Origin: Muriiphilus sp048268845
GTDB lineage: Bacteria > Pseudomonadota > Alphaproteobacteria > Rhodobacterales > Rhodobacteraceae
Assembly: GCA_048268845.1 (NCBI GenBank)
Contig: JBLWUQ010000002.1
Span: 1 to 64,000 of the forward strand
Reading direction: 5' to 3'
Length of the DNA: 64,000 bases
The position numbers and the translations under genes were made by a program. The stretch's first letter is position 1, and each line of letters begins with the position of its first letter. This document shows, in pieces, positions 35,930-44,068 of the stretch. Below the pieces are notes generated by a model that saw nothing but the letters and a program-made list of their open reading frames with translations, searched no databases and had not been told where the DNA came from.

Positions 35930-37467
35930 CCCACTGGATCATTGCACCGATCGTCCTGCCGGCGTTGCTTGCACCGCTCATCGCCTTCGTCATGCGCCAT
36001 GACATCGTCCTGGCGCGGTCGGTGTCGATTGCCGGCACGCTCGCGCTTGCCGCCATCGGCACGGGGCTGGTGATCCTGGCTGCAGGCGGCGAAACGCTGG
36101 TCTACCGCCTTGGCGACTGGCCCGCGCCGTTCGGCATCGTCCTGGTGCTCGACCGGCTGTCCGCCGCGATGGTTCTGCTCACCTCGATCCTGGCGATCAT
36201 CGTGCTCCTGCATTCCGTCGCCGGCGGCTGGGACAGACGCGGGCAGCATTTCCACGCGCTGTTCCAGTTTCAGCTGATGGGGATCTTCGGTGCCTTCCTG
36301 ACCGGCGACGCCTTCAACCTGTTCGTGTTCTTCGAGATTCTCCTGATCGCGTCCTACGGCCTGATGATACATGGCGGTGGCCGGGTGAGGTTGCAGGCAG
36401 GTCTGCAATACGTGGTCATGAACATCGCCGGCTCGACCCTGTTCCTGTTCGCGCTCGGGACGCTCTATGCCACGACCGGCACGCTCAACATCGCCGATCT
36501 TGCGGTGAAGGTGCGTGAACTGCCGGTAGACGACGCCGCCCTGGTGCGGGTGGCCGCGATCCTTCTGATGATCGTCTTCGCGATCAAGGCGGCGCTGTTT
36601 CCGGTCCATTTCTGGCTGCCGGGGACGTATTCCAACGCGCCTGCGCCGGTGGCGGCGCTGTTTGCCATCATGACCAAGGTGGGTGCCTATGCGATCATCC
36701 GCATTCACACCGTCGTCTTCGGGCCGGATGTGGCCGTGGTCGAGGGGGTCGTGAGCACCTGGCTGATGCCGGCGGCGCTGGTCACGCTGGCGATAGGGGC
36801 GGTTGGGGTGCTCGGCGCGCGCCGGTTGATGCCGATGCTGTCCTTCGCGGTGGTGGCCTCGATGGGCACGATGATGGTCGCGGTCGCGGCCTTCACGCCC
36901 TATGCCCCAACGGCGGCGCTCTACTACATGGTGCACTCGACCTTTTCGGCGGCGGCGCTGTTCCTTCTGGCCGACCTCGTCGTGTCGCGCCGCGCCGGTG
37001 GCGACCTGCTGACGGCCCAGCCGCCTGTGGTGCAGAACGGGCTGTTCGCGGCCCTGTTCTTCGCCGGGGCCATCGGCGTGACCGGCATGCCGCCCCTGAG
37101 CGGTTTCCCCGGCAAGCTGATGATCCTCGACGCGATGCAGGGCAGCCCCGACATGGTGCTGGCCTTCGTGGCGATCCTCGCGGGGTCGCTGCTGCTGATC
37201 GTCGGGATGGCCAGGGCGGGCAGCATCCTGTTCTGGAAACCCCTGGCGCTTGCGGTATCGTCTGAGCCCGATGGCACGCCGGTGGCCGAGCCCGCGCGCC
37301 GCGCCGGTGCGCTGGAAGTGGCGCCGACCATGCTTGCCATCGCGGCGCTGGCGCTGGCGGCGGTTCTGGCCGGGCCGTTGACCGCCTATCTGGAGGCGGC
37401 CGCGGCGCAGCTTTTCGACAGTAGCGGCTATGTCGCGGCTGTCCTCGGTAACGGCCCGGAGGGCTGA
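35926..37467 (+). CDS. mrpD: Mrp antiporter subunit D
   Basis: This 513-residue subunit is homologous to the complex I proton-channel subunits NuoM/NuoN. Key segments are NLFVFFEILLIASYGLMIHG with the conserved Glu, VFAIKAALFPVHFWLPGTYS with the conserved Lys, and PAPVAALFAIMTKVGAYAII with the second Lys. About 14 membrane helices are expected. With MrpA it forms the ion-translocating core. Translation is coupled to mrpC by an ATGA overlap, and mrpE starts three bases after its stop. No damage is seen. Confidence 0.96.
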   Translation: MTHWIIAPIVLPALLAPLIAFVMRHDIVLARSVSIAGTLALAAIGTGLVILAAGGETLVYRLGDWPAPFGIVLVLDRLSAAMVLLTSILAIIVLLHSVAGGWDRRGQHFHALFQFQLMGIFGAFLTGDAFNLFVFFEILLIASYGLMIHGGGRVRLQAGLQYVVMNIAGSTLFLFALGTLYATTGTLNIADLAVKVRELPVDDAALVRVAAILLMIVFAIKAALFPVHFWLPGTYSNAPAPVAALFAIMTKVGAYAIIRIHTVVFGPDVAVVEGVVSTWLMPAALVTLAIGAVGVLGARRLMPMLSFAVVASMGTMMVAVAAFTPYAPTAALYYMVHSTFSAAALFLLADLVVSRRAGGDLLTAQPPVVQNGLFAALFFAGAIGVTGMPPLSGFPGKLMILDAMQGSPDMVLAFVAILAGSLLLIVGMARAGSILFWKPLALAVSSEPDGTPVAEPARRAGALEVAPTMLAIAALALAAVLAGPLTAYLEAAAAQLFDSSGYVAAVLGNGPEG

Positions 37468-37470
37468 CAC

Positions 37471-37962
37471 ATGATCAATCGCATCCTGCCTCACCCTCTG
37501 CTCAGCCTGACCCTCGTGGTCGTGTGGCTGGCGCTGGTCAACAAGGTCACGCCCGGCAACCTTCTGCTGGGCGGTGCGCTGGGCATCATCATTCCGGTGT
37601 TCACCAGCCCCTACTGGCCGGGAAAGCCGACCATCCGCCGGCCGCTGCGGGTGATCGAGTATACCTTCATCGTCCTTTGGGACATCGTCGTCGCCAACAT
37701 AGAGGTCGCGATGATTGTCGTCTTCAAGCGCAACAGCGACATCCACTCGCACTGGATCACCGTTCCCCTCGAGCTGACCTCGGCCGAGGCGATCACGGTT
37801 CTGGCCGGCACCATCACCCTGACACCCGGCACGGTTTCTGCGATGCTGTCGGCCGACCACCGCAGCATCCTCGTGCATTGTCTTCACACCGACGACCCGG
37901 ACGCGATGGCCGACGCGATCAAGTCCCGTTACGAGTGGCGCCTCAAGGAGATCTTCCAATGA
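37471..37962 (+). CDS. mrpE: Mrp antiporter subunit E
   Basis: This 163-residue subunit starts with two hydrophobic helices (LLSLTLVVVWLALVNKVTPG; LLLGGALGIIIPVFTSPYW). It continues with the family block VIEYTFIVLWDIVVANIEVA and a cytoplasmic domain carrying VLAGTITLTPGTVSAMLSAD. MrpE is needed for assembly and activity of the antiporter. Its stop overlaps the mrpF ATG (ATGA at 37959). Length and motifs are normal for the family. Confidence 0.95.
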   Translation: MINRILPHPLLSLTLVVVWLALVNKVTPGNLLLGGALGIIIPVFTSPYWPGKPTIRRPLRVIEYTFIVLWDIVVANIEVAMIVVFKRNSDIHSHWITVPLELTSAEAITVLAGTITLTPGTVSAMLSADHRSILVHCLHTDDPDAMADAIKSRYEWRLKEIFQ

Positions 37963-38228
37963 TCGTCTACGCCCTGATTTTCGCCTTTGGCTGTTTCGGC
38001 CTGGGACTGCTGTTCAATCTCTGGCGGATTGCTGTCGGACCCGACACGGCCGACCGCATCCTGGCGCTCGATACGATGGTCATCAACGTCATCGCCGCGC
38101 TCGTGCTGTTCGGCATCTGGTCGGAAACGGCGATCTACTACGAAGCGTCGATGGTGATCGCGATGGTCGGGTTCGTCTCGACGGTGGCCTATTGCCGCTT
38201 CGTGCTCCGCGGCGACATCATCGAATAG
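37959..38228 (+). CDS. mrpF: Mrp antiporter subunit F
   Basis: This 89-residue subunit has three membrane helices and the family signature VGPDTADRILALDTMVINVI. The final segment AMVGFVSTVAYCRFVLRGDI is typical. It belongs to the same operon, coupled to mrpE by overlap and followed after 10 bases by mrpG. The start at 37959 is set by the overlap and the conserved N-terminus MIVYALIFAFGCFGL. Confidence 0.95.
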   Translation: MIVYALIFAFGCFGLGLLFNLWRIAVGPDTADRILALDTMVINVIAALVLFGIWSETAIYYEASMVIAMVGFVSTVAYCRFVLRGDIIE

Positions 38229-38238
38229 GATATTTGCC

Positions 38239-38616
38239 ATGACCCTCATGACCGAGCTGCTGATCTCGTTCTTTCTCGTCGTGTCCGGCATCTTCGGCCT
38301 CGTCGGCTCGTTCGGGCTGATCAAGCTTCGCGGGGCGATGCAGCGCCTGCATGCGCCCACCAAGGCCACGACGATCGGCGTCGGCGGGGCGCTCATCGCG
38401 TCGATGCTCTACTTCCTGCTGGTGAAGGGCACGCTGTCGTTTCACGAGCTGCTGATCACGCTCTTTCTGTTGCTGACCGCGCCGATCTCTGCCCAGTTCA
38501 TTGCCAAGACCTTCCTCCAGGCCAATGTCCGCGAGACGGATCTGCCGCCGACCCAGAGCGATTATGGCTGGTCAATCTACAACGATCCGCCGCCCGATGG
38601 AAAAGACCCCGAATAG
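38239..38616 (+). CDS. mrpG: Mrp antiporter subunit G
   Basis: This 125-residue last subunit of the operon has three helices (ELLISFFLVVSGIFGLVGSF; LIASMLYFLLVKG; LLITLFLLLTAPISAQFIAK) and the conserved LIKLRGAMQRLHAPTKATTI. The hydrophilic tail ends in YNDPPPDGKDPE. With A-C-D-E-F present in order, the set is complete. No obvious terminator was seen in the 90 bases before the convergent cytochrome gene. Confidence 0.95.
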   Translation: MTLMTELLISFFLVVSGIFGLVGSFGLIKLRGAMQRLHAPTKATTIGVGGALIASMLYFLLVKGTLSFHELLITLFLLLTAPISAQFIAKTFLQANVRETDLPPTQSDYGWSIYNDPPPDGKDPE

Positions 38617-38708
38617 CGGGACGAGTTCCGCTGCCGTGAGGTGACCTTCCGGCCAGACGGAGCCGGACCCCGCCGCCCAGGCGATCAGGGCGCTCGACCA
38701 GTGACCCC

Positions 38709-39089
38709 TCAGCGTTCCGACGAGAAATGCCGTTTCAGGTAGGTCAGGATCAGTTCCTTGGTTTCCTCATCGGCGTCCGGCATCCCTTGCTCTTCCACCA
38801 TCCAGCCCCAGAGATAATCCCATCGGGCATCCGACAGGTTCTGCTGTTTGATGATGGCCGTCGAGTGGCAGGCGACGCAATGGTAATAGGTATCCTCGAC
38901 GCCTTCGGTGTCGGGCAGGTCTTCGAATTCCGGGTTGGTGGCGACGGTTTCGCCGTCTTGCGGCGCCGGGGTCTGCCCCCCAAGCGTGCCGCTCATCGGA
39001 TCGTAGGCCTGTTGCGCAGCCGCAGAGGTTGCGCCCAAAAGCGCGACGACGACCGCAATCGCGCTCAGCCTGTCTGTCGAGAGGATCAT
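38709..39089 (-). CDS. sorB: Monohaem cytochrome c subunit of sulfite dehydrogenase (SorB-like)
   Basis: This 126-residue secreted protein has a signal peptide (AIAVVVALLGATSAAAQQ). A single haem-binding motif CVACH lies at 71-75, followed by IKQQNLSDARWDYLWGWMVE with a probable axial Met in EEQGMPD. SorB carries electrons from the molybdenum subunit to cytochrome c or the oxidase. It follows the molybdenum-subunit gene by 70 bases in the same direction, with a hairpin in the gap. Assignment as SorB rests mainly on this partner, because small cytochromes are similar to each other. Confidence 0.85.
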   Translation of the reverse strand: MILSTDRLSAIAVVVALLGATSAAAQQAYDPMSGTLGGQTPAPQDGETVATNPEFEDLPDTEGVEDTYYHCVACHSTAIIKQQNLSDARWDYLWGWMVEEQGMPDADEETKELILTYLKRHFSSER

Positions 39090-39118
39090 GTTCTGTCCCT
39101 TGAAAAGAGAAACGCGCT

Positions 39119-39147
39119 GTCTCGGGACGGGTGATCCGCCCCGAGAC
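39119..39147 (-). promoter_or_regulatory. Hairpin between sorA and sorB
   Basis: GTCTCGGG (39119-39126) pairs with CCCGAGAC (39140-39147), with an inner CGG/CCG pairing around a GTGAT loop. It may adjust the ratio of the two subunits or stabilise message ends. No T run is present. Confidence 0.55.
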
Positions 39148-39159
39148 CAGGGGGACGCA

Positions 39160-40467
39160 TCAGGCGGCGATCAACGCGATGCGATGCTGCATGTTGTTGC
39201 CATAACCACGCGGGTTCCAGCCGGGGACGACCGGGGGCTGGCTCTTGCCGTTCATGTCGGTCGCGCGCGCCCATACCTCGTAGTATCCGGCCTCGGGCAA
39301 GGTCACGTCGGCGCGGAACCGTTGCCAGGCGAATTTGTTGGCAGCGGGTTCCAGTTGTGCCGAGGTCCATGTCTGGCCGAAGTCGATCGAGACATCGACA
39401 GAGCCGATGTCGCCATTGCCCGCCCATGCATGGCCGCGAACCTCGGTTGCCGCACCGGTGGTGACCGTGGTGCCGGTTTCGGGGAAGGTGATGAGCGATT
39501 TCACCGGCATCTCGGTCATCACGACCATATCCTCTTCGGGAACTTCCGTGCCGGGCGCCACCGGATAGGCGGGCAGGCGATAGGAATAGCCGGTCATCTT
39601 CGCGCCGTCATGCTGCTGGTCGCGGATCCAGATCCGCGTCAGGTACTTTTGCGAAACCGAGCCGGGATAGCCCGGAATGATCACCCGCAGCGGAAATCCG
39701 TGCAGCGCGGGTATCGGCTCACCGTTCATCGCCCAGGCGATCATGCCGCCCTCTGCCAGGGCCTTTTCGATCGGAACCCCGCGCGAGATCGCGTCCTTGT
39801 CGGGATCGCCCGAAAGGTGGACGTCATTGCCATAATGCCCCGTGTAGACAGCGCTGTCCTTGATCCCGGCGGCGTTCAGCACATCGGCAAGGCGCACGCC
39901 GGTCCATTCCGGACATGCGACAGCGCCCGTCGTCCACTGGTTGCCGGATGCGCCGGGATTGAAATAGGCGCGACCGTTGCCGCCGCATTCGAGCACAAGC
40001 CGGCTTGTCACGGTCTCGAACTGCGATTTGAGATCGTCGACGGAAAGCTGAAGGGGTTTTTCCACCTCACCATCAACAGTCAGTGTCCAGCCCTCGGCAT
40101 TCATCTCCATGGCGGAATCGGGCACCAAACCGTTGTTGCGCACGAACATCCGCTCATACGGGGTAACGTCGTCATCCAGCAGATGCGCCGGCGTTTCGGC
40201 ATTGAGCGGCCGGTCGTTGAGCAGGATCAGCCCCGGCTTGTCAGTCATCAGACCCTCACCGGAATCCTGGGCAAGGGCCGGAAGAACGCCGAAAGGCATG
40301 TTGCGCTCGAAGGGAATGGACATGCCGACCATTGCCCCGAGTGTCGTCAACCCGGCGTTCTTGAGAAATGCCCGGCGCCCGGGCGAGGTGCTCTGTTCCG
40401 GTCGTTGCTCGGCGTCTGTGGCGCTCGGTCCATCGGCGATTTCGCGCGTCTCGTTGAGATCTGACAT
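39160..40467 (-). CDS. sorA: Sulfite dehydrogenase molybdenum subunit (SorA/SoxC family), Tat-exported
   Basis: This 435-residue periplasmic molybdopterin enzyme oxidises sulfite to sulfate. A Tat signal GRRAFLKNAG lies at about 30-39. The Mo-coordinating Cys is C161 in VLECGGNGRAYF. Further sulfite-oxidase blocks are GNQWTTGAVACPEWTGVRLA, then HGFPLRVIIPGYPGSVSQKY and the C-terminal dimerisation domain ending VVPGWNPRGYGNNMQHRIAL. The start at 40467 has GAAGGAG six bases upstream. The partner is a small one-haem cytochrome rather than a diheme SoxD, and no other sox genes are present, which favours SorA over SoxC. Likely job: detoxifying or conserving energy from sulfite made during organosulfonate use. 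Confidence 0.9.
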   Translation of the reverse strand: MSDLNETREIADGPSATDAEQRPEQSTSPGRRAFLKNAGLTTLGAMVGMSIPFERNMPFGVLPALAQDSGEGLMTDKPGLILLNDRPLNAETPAHLLDDDVTPYERMFVRNNGLVPDSAMEMNAEGWTLTVDGEVEKPLQLSVDDLKSQFETVTSRLVLECGGNGRAYFNPGASGNQWTTGAVACPEWTGVRLADVLNAAGIKDSAVYTGHYGNDVHLSGDPDKDAISRGVPIEKALAEGGMIAWAMNGEPIPALHGFPLRVIIPGYPGSVSQKYLTRIWIRDQQHDGAKMTGYSYRLPAYPVAPGTEVPEEDMVVMTEMPVKSLITFPETGTTVTTGAATEVRGHAWAGNGDIGSVDVSIDFGQTWTSAQLEPAANKFAWQRFRADVTLPEAGYYEVWARATDMNGKSQPPVVPGWNPRGYGNNMQHRIALIAA

Positions 40468-40510
40468 TTCATTCTCCTTCGATGGATTGCTATGCAGGAA
40501 TAACTTCTCA

Positions 40511-40540
40511 ATCATGCCTGCTTTTCTTGACGTTTGTCAA
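40511..40540 (-). promoter_or_regulatory. Sigma70-like promoter with inverted repeat upstream of sorA
   Basis: On the minus strand TTGACA (40540-40535) and CATGAT (40516-40511) are separated by 18 bases. The -35 box is part of an inverted repeat TTGAC-N4-GTCAA at 40527-40540, which could be an operator. It ends 43 bases before the sorA start codon. Confidence 0.55.
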
Positions 40541-40786
40541 AGGTAAGGGCTTGGAACCCTGCCGTGCACCGTAATCGCCCACGGAATTTGCCACCTCTAC
40601 AGGGGGCCGCGCGCCACGCTACGCTGGGGATTCGAGACTGTCACTCGGGGCACCGCCTGTTCGTCGGATCAACAAAACCATCTCACCTCCTCGCCAACGC
40701 GGGCGTCCCGCCGGGCGCAGGACTCGCGCGGGAGCCTGGCTCGACGCGCTGACGGTCTGACAGCGATGGAACGCCATGCAGCTCGT

Positions 40787-41044
40787 TCAGGCGTGCAGCG
40801 CATGTCCAAGCGCGGCCATCGCGGCCTCCTGCAGCGCCTCGCCGAGAGTCGGGTGGGCGTGAATGGTTGCCGCGACATCCTCCAGGCGCGCCTGCATTTC
40901 CAGGGCCAGCCCGAACGCCGCGGACAGCTCCGACACACCCTTCCCAACGGCCTGAATCCCCAGCACCACGTGATTGTCAGCCCGTGCCAGCACCCGCACA
41001 AAGCCCTGTTCGGCCTGCATTGTCATGGCGCGGCCATTGGCGCC
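40787..41044 (-). pseudogene. 3' fragment of dihydrolipoamide dehydrogenase, cut at an IS5 relic
   Basis: These 85 codons encode the end of the dimerisation domain of a lipoamide dehydrogenase: ANGRAMTMQAEQGFVRVLAR, then NHVVLGIQAVGKGVSELSAA and TIHAHPTLGEALQEAAMAAL with the conserved His pair in HAHPTL, ending in HALHA. Lpd proteins are about 460 residues, so four fifths is missing. The sequence breaks off exactly where the IS5-type transposase stop codon begins (41044-41046). The fragment cannot function, because the FAD and NAD domains are absent. It shows that this IS copy was involved in deleting or splitting an lpd gene. Confidence 0.85.
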
Positions 41045-41715
41045 TAGGTTGCGGACTCATTATGTCTGATCCACAGCCTTGCGGAAGCAAGATGGATTGC
41101 GCCGAGGAAATTCGTGGCGGTCTTGAAGTAGCGGGTGGCGATGCCGCGGAAGTGTTTGAGCCGATTGAAAAATCGCTCGACCAGGTAGCGTTCGCGGTAG
41201 AGGGTTCGGTCCACGGTCCGGACCACGCGGACATTCGATTGGCTGGGAATCTGCGCGGTTGCGCGAGAGGCCTCGATGGCGGCGATGACGACCTGGCCGA
41301 ATTTGCCCCGGTCGCCGACGACATCGCCGGTGAGACCGAGGGGGCTGACCGGTTCCGATGGCGTGATCCTCGCCCCCCTTTTTCCGCCTGCGGCGTGCTG
41401 GCGAGCGCGGACGATGGAACTGTCGATCAAGTGCGGGGAATGCAGGGATTTCTCAGCCAATGCCTCGAAAACATGCAGCCAGCCCCCGGCCTTCGCCCAC
41501 CTGTTGTAACGGTTGTAGGCGGTGGTTCTCGGCCCGTAGCGCTCCGGCAGGTCGCGCCACGGCGCGCCGGTCCTAAGGATGTGGAAGATGCCCGAGTTCA
41601 CACGCCGGTCGTCCAGAGTGAGGAGAAATCTGAACGCCGGGTCCGCGCCGCGTCGGTTGAGATCGACGACAACTGAACCGCCGACGACAACGTTGAAACC
41701 AAGCTGGGCTGCCAC
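41044..41715 (-). pseudogene. IS5-family transposase with an internal deletion
   Basis: The 223-codon open frame has the N-terminal IS5 region (HILRTGAPWRDLPERYGPRT then AYNRYNRWAKAGGWLHVFEA), the first Asp in LIDSSIVRARQHAAGGKRG, and the C-terminal part TLYRERYLVERFFNRLKHFR with the last Glu. The section around the second Asp is altered and short (LTGDVVGDRGKFGQVVIAAI), lacking about 40 residues found in related transposases, so activity is unlikely. Its stop codon lies at the junction with the lpd fragment. I looked for terminal inverted repeats but could not define both ends with confidence. Confidence 0.75.
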
Positions 41716-41841
41716 GACGAGACACTATCGCACATGAGAGATTTACGAGTGCGGTTCGTTCAAACCAGCCATACTCTCGGGTGCGCCCGCGTCACGTCGG
41801 GTTGCAGCCCTTTCGGTTCGGATGTGGTCCTGAAGACGTGT

Positions 41842-42942
41842 TCATTTCACGGCATTGGCAAGCTCGGCTGCCTGTCGGATGATTTCGTCCTGATGCGGAT
41901 AAAGCTGATGTCCGCCCATGCTCGACAGGATCGCCTCATATGGATCGTCGATGCGGTTGCTGGCCCCGGACAGCTCTTCGATCACCGCATGGGCGCAGAA
42001 CGGCACATGAACCGCCGAGTAGCCGCCCTCATGCGTGAACAAGAGCCGCCCGTCGCACAGGTCGGTGGCCAGACGCTTCAGCGTTGCGGTCATGTCGCGG
42101 TAGGTGCTGCTGGACAGCATCATCCTGCCAAGCGGGTCGAACCCGCCTGCATCGAAGCCTGACGGAACGACGATCAGATCGGGTTTGAAGGCGGTCAGAG
42201 CAGGGGTTACCACGCGCTCCATCACTGTAAGATAGGCTTCGCGTCCGGAACCGGGCGGCAAGGGCACGTTGATGTTGTAGCCCGCGCCCGCGCCTTCGCC
42301 GGTATCGCCGATCGCACCGGAATCCGGTGGAAAGCAGTTGTCCTGGTGGATCGAGATCGTCAGCACCTCGGGGTCGGAATAGAACGCGTGCTGGGTGCCG
42401 TTTCCATGATGCACATCGTAATCCACGACCGCGACCCGACCGACGCCGCGCGTGGCGCGCACGTGCTTGATGCCAAGGACGGCATTGGCCAGAAGGCAGA
42501 AGCCCTTGCCGATATCGGCCTCGGCATGGTGCCCCGGCGGGCGCACGAGGGCATAGGCGTTCTCGACCTCGCCGTCGACGACCGCCTCTGCGGCGGCAAG
42601 AACGCCGCCCGCGGACAGCAGGGCGATATCGTAGCCCCCTGCGGCGAAGGGTGTGGTCATCCCGGCATCGCCGCCCGATGCGTCGCTCAACGCGGCAATC
42701 CGGTCGATGTATTCGGCAGTGTGGTAGCGCAGCACCTCGTCGCGCGTCGCCGGGCGCGGACGGATCGGCACAAGCTGTTCCATCAGGCCCGACACTTCCA
42801 GCAGATTTCGGATACGCCGTTTGCTCTCGGGGCTTTCGGCGTGTTCGGAAGGCTGCACATAGCCCACGGAGGGAATGAATATTCCGGCATGGCCGGTATC
42901 ATGCCACATGTAGCGTTCATGACAGACGAAACCCGTTGCCAT
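41842..42942 (-). CDS. Histone-deacetylase-family amidohydrolase (acetylpolyamine deacetylase-like)
   Basis: This 366-residue zinc-dependent deacetylase of the HDAC/AcuC/AphA superfamily has the active-site pair H138-H139 in RPPGHHAEAD. Zinc ligands are D176 and H178 in VDYDVHHGNGTQ and D264 in PSGFDAGGFDPLG, and the HEGGYS loop is near the end. Bacterial relatives remove acetyl groups from acetylpolyamines or other short amides. It is the last gene of a seven-gene operon with a PotABCD-type transporter, supporting action on an imported acetylated amine. A strong hairpin lies between it and the binding-protein gene. The natural substrate is not shown by sequence. Confidence 0.9.
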   Translation of the reverse strand: MATGFVCHERYMWHDTGHAGIFIPSVGYVQPSEHAESPESKRRIRNLLEVSGLMEQLVPIRPRPATRDEVLRYHTAEYIDRIAALSDASGGDAGMTTPFAAGGYDIALLSAGGVLAAAEAVVDGEVENAYALVRPPGHHAEADIGKGFCLLANAVLGIKHVRATRGVGRVAVVDYDVHHGNGTQHAFYSDPEVLTISIHQDNCFPPDSGAIGDTGEGAGAGYNINVPLPPGSGREAYLTVMERVVTPALTAFKPDLIVVPSGFDAGGFDPLGRMMLSSSTYRDMTATLKRLATDLCDGRLLFTHEGGYSAVHVPFCAHAVIEELSGASNRIDDPYEAILSSMGGHQLYPHQDEIIRQAAELANAVK

Positions 42943-42967
42943 AGAAATTCCCCCATTTCCGGTATGG

Positions 42968-42996
42968 CCGCGCGTCCGGGCTGGCCGGACGCGCGG
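42968..42996 (-). promoter_or_regulatory. Strong intercistronic hairpin after potD-like gene
   Basis: CCGCGCGTCCGG (42968-42979) and CCGGACGCGCGG (42985-42996) form a perfect 12-bp GC-rich stem with a 5-base loop, seven bases after the potD stop and before the deacetylase gene. Without a T run it is more likely an mRNA-stabilising or attenuating hairpin than a full terminator. Confidence 0.75.
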
Positions 42997-43002
42997 ATGA
43001 TC

Positions 43003-44043
43003 CTAGCGCAGGACGTTGGTCCAGACGCGGTCGATCAGGCTCTGGGCCTCGGGGCCGCACGCGAACGAGAAGATCATCTTCGCATCGTCCGGCACGTTGA
43101 TCTCCGGCGCGGAGCCCATCGCCTCATCCATGAACTTGTCCTGGCCAACGATCGGACCCCCGTAGCCGGTGAAATTCGATTGGATCGCCATGTTCTCGGG
43201 GTCCATCATGAAGTTCATGAAAATCTGCGCGTTCTCCACGTTCTGCGCGCCCGTCGGGACCATCAGGTTGTCGATCCAGCCAATGACACCTTCCTCGGGG
43301 TAGGCATAGACCAGCTCGAGTCCCGCCTCCTCGGCCAGGAGGCGGCCCTTGAAGGCGTAGCCGTTCCAATGGTCCGAGATGATCACGTCGCCGTTGATGA
43401 GCCGGTCGTTCATGCCTTCGGAGGAATAGGTCAGCACCGCCGGCCTTTGCGCGATCAGCAGGTCCTGCACGCGCTGCATCGCTGCCGGGTCCTCGTTGCA
43501 GAACTCCTGCCCGAGATAGAGATGGGCCTGGTTGACGATCTCCTCAGGCGAGCCGAAGACGCTGATCCGCCCGACCACTTTGTCTTCGGGCTCAAAGAAC
43601 GGCGCGTAGGTGGTGATCTCGCCGCCGTAGAGGTCGGGACGATACGCGATCGAGGCCGTCCCCCAGTGGAAGGGGACGGTATACCGCTGCTCGGGGTCCC
43701 ATTCGGGGTTGCGCCAGCGTTCCATCACGTTCGCGAAGTTGGGCATGGTTGAGACGTCGATCTCCTGCACCAGGCCTTCGGAGATGAAGATCGGAGCGAA
43801 ATTGTGGGTGGGAACGATGATGTCGTAGCCGCTCGCGCCTGCCTGCAACTTGGCCAGCAGCGTCTCGTTGCTGTCATAGGTGTCGAGCGTGACCTTGATT
43901 CCGGTCTCCGCCTCGAACTTCTTGATTATCTCGGGCGCGGTATAGTCCGTCCAGTTGTAGATGTTGAGCTGCCCTTCTGCGAAGGCGGCCCCTGAGAGGA
44001 GCGACGCAGAAAGCGCACCCCAGAAGATGGTCTTACGTTTCAT
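43003..44043 (-). CDS. potD: Spermidine/putrescine-type ABC transporter periplasmic binding protein
   Basis: This 346-residue protein has a Sec signal (KTIFWGALSASLLSGAAFAE) followed by the PotD/PotF opening LNIYNWTDYTAPEIIKKFEA. The substrate-site region includes WGTASIAYRPDLYGG and VIISDHWNGYAFKGRLLAEE. Acidic and aromatic residues in such sites hold diamines, but ligand choice cannot be read reliably here. It delivers the solute to the PotBC channel. It lies 25 bases after the potC-like gene in the same transcript. The symbol indicates the family role; it could equally be a PotF-like protein. Confidence 0.85.
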   Translation of the reverse strand: MKRKTIFWGALSASLLSGAAFAEGQLNIYNWTDYTAPEIIKKFEAETGIKVTLDTYDSNETLLAKLQAGASGYDIIVPTHNFAPIFISEGLVQEIDVSTMPNFANVMERWRNPEWDPEQRYTVPFHWGTASIAYRPDLYGGEITTYAPFFEPEDKVVGRISVFGSPEEIVNQAHLYLGQEFCNEDPAAMQRVQDLLIAQRPAVLTYSSEGMNDRLINGDVIISDHWNGYAFKGRLLAEEAGLELVYAYPEEGVIGWIDNLMVPTGAQNVENAQIFMNFMMDPENMAIQSNFTGYGGPIVGQDKFMDEAMGSAPEINVPDDAKMIFSFACGPEAQSLIDRVWTNVLR

Positions 44044-44068
44044 CTTGTAATCCTCCTTGTAGGTTTCT

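Noticed and set aside
35842..37959. A 705-codon open frame antisense to mrpD and mrpE
   Set aside because: Low-complexity His/Arg/Asp-rich shadow with no homologous motif, while mrpD and mrpE are intact with coupled starts.
38709..40467. Assignment of the molybdenum enzyme and cytochrome as SoxCD
   Set aside because: The cytochrome has one CxxCH and is small, whereas SoxD is diheme and larger, and no other sox genes are present; SorAB fits better.
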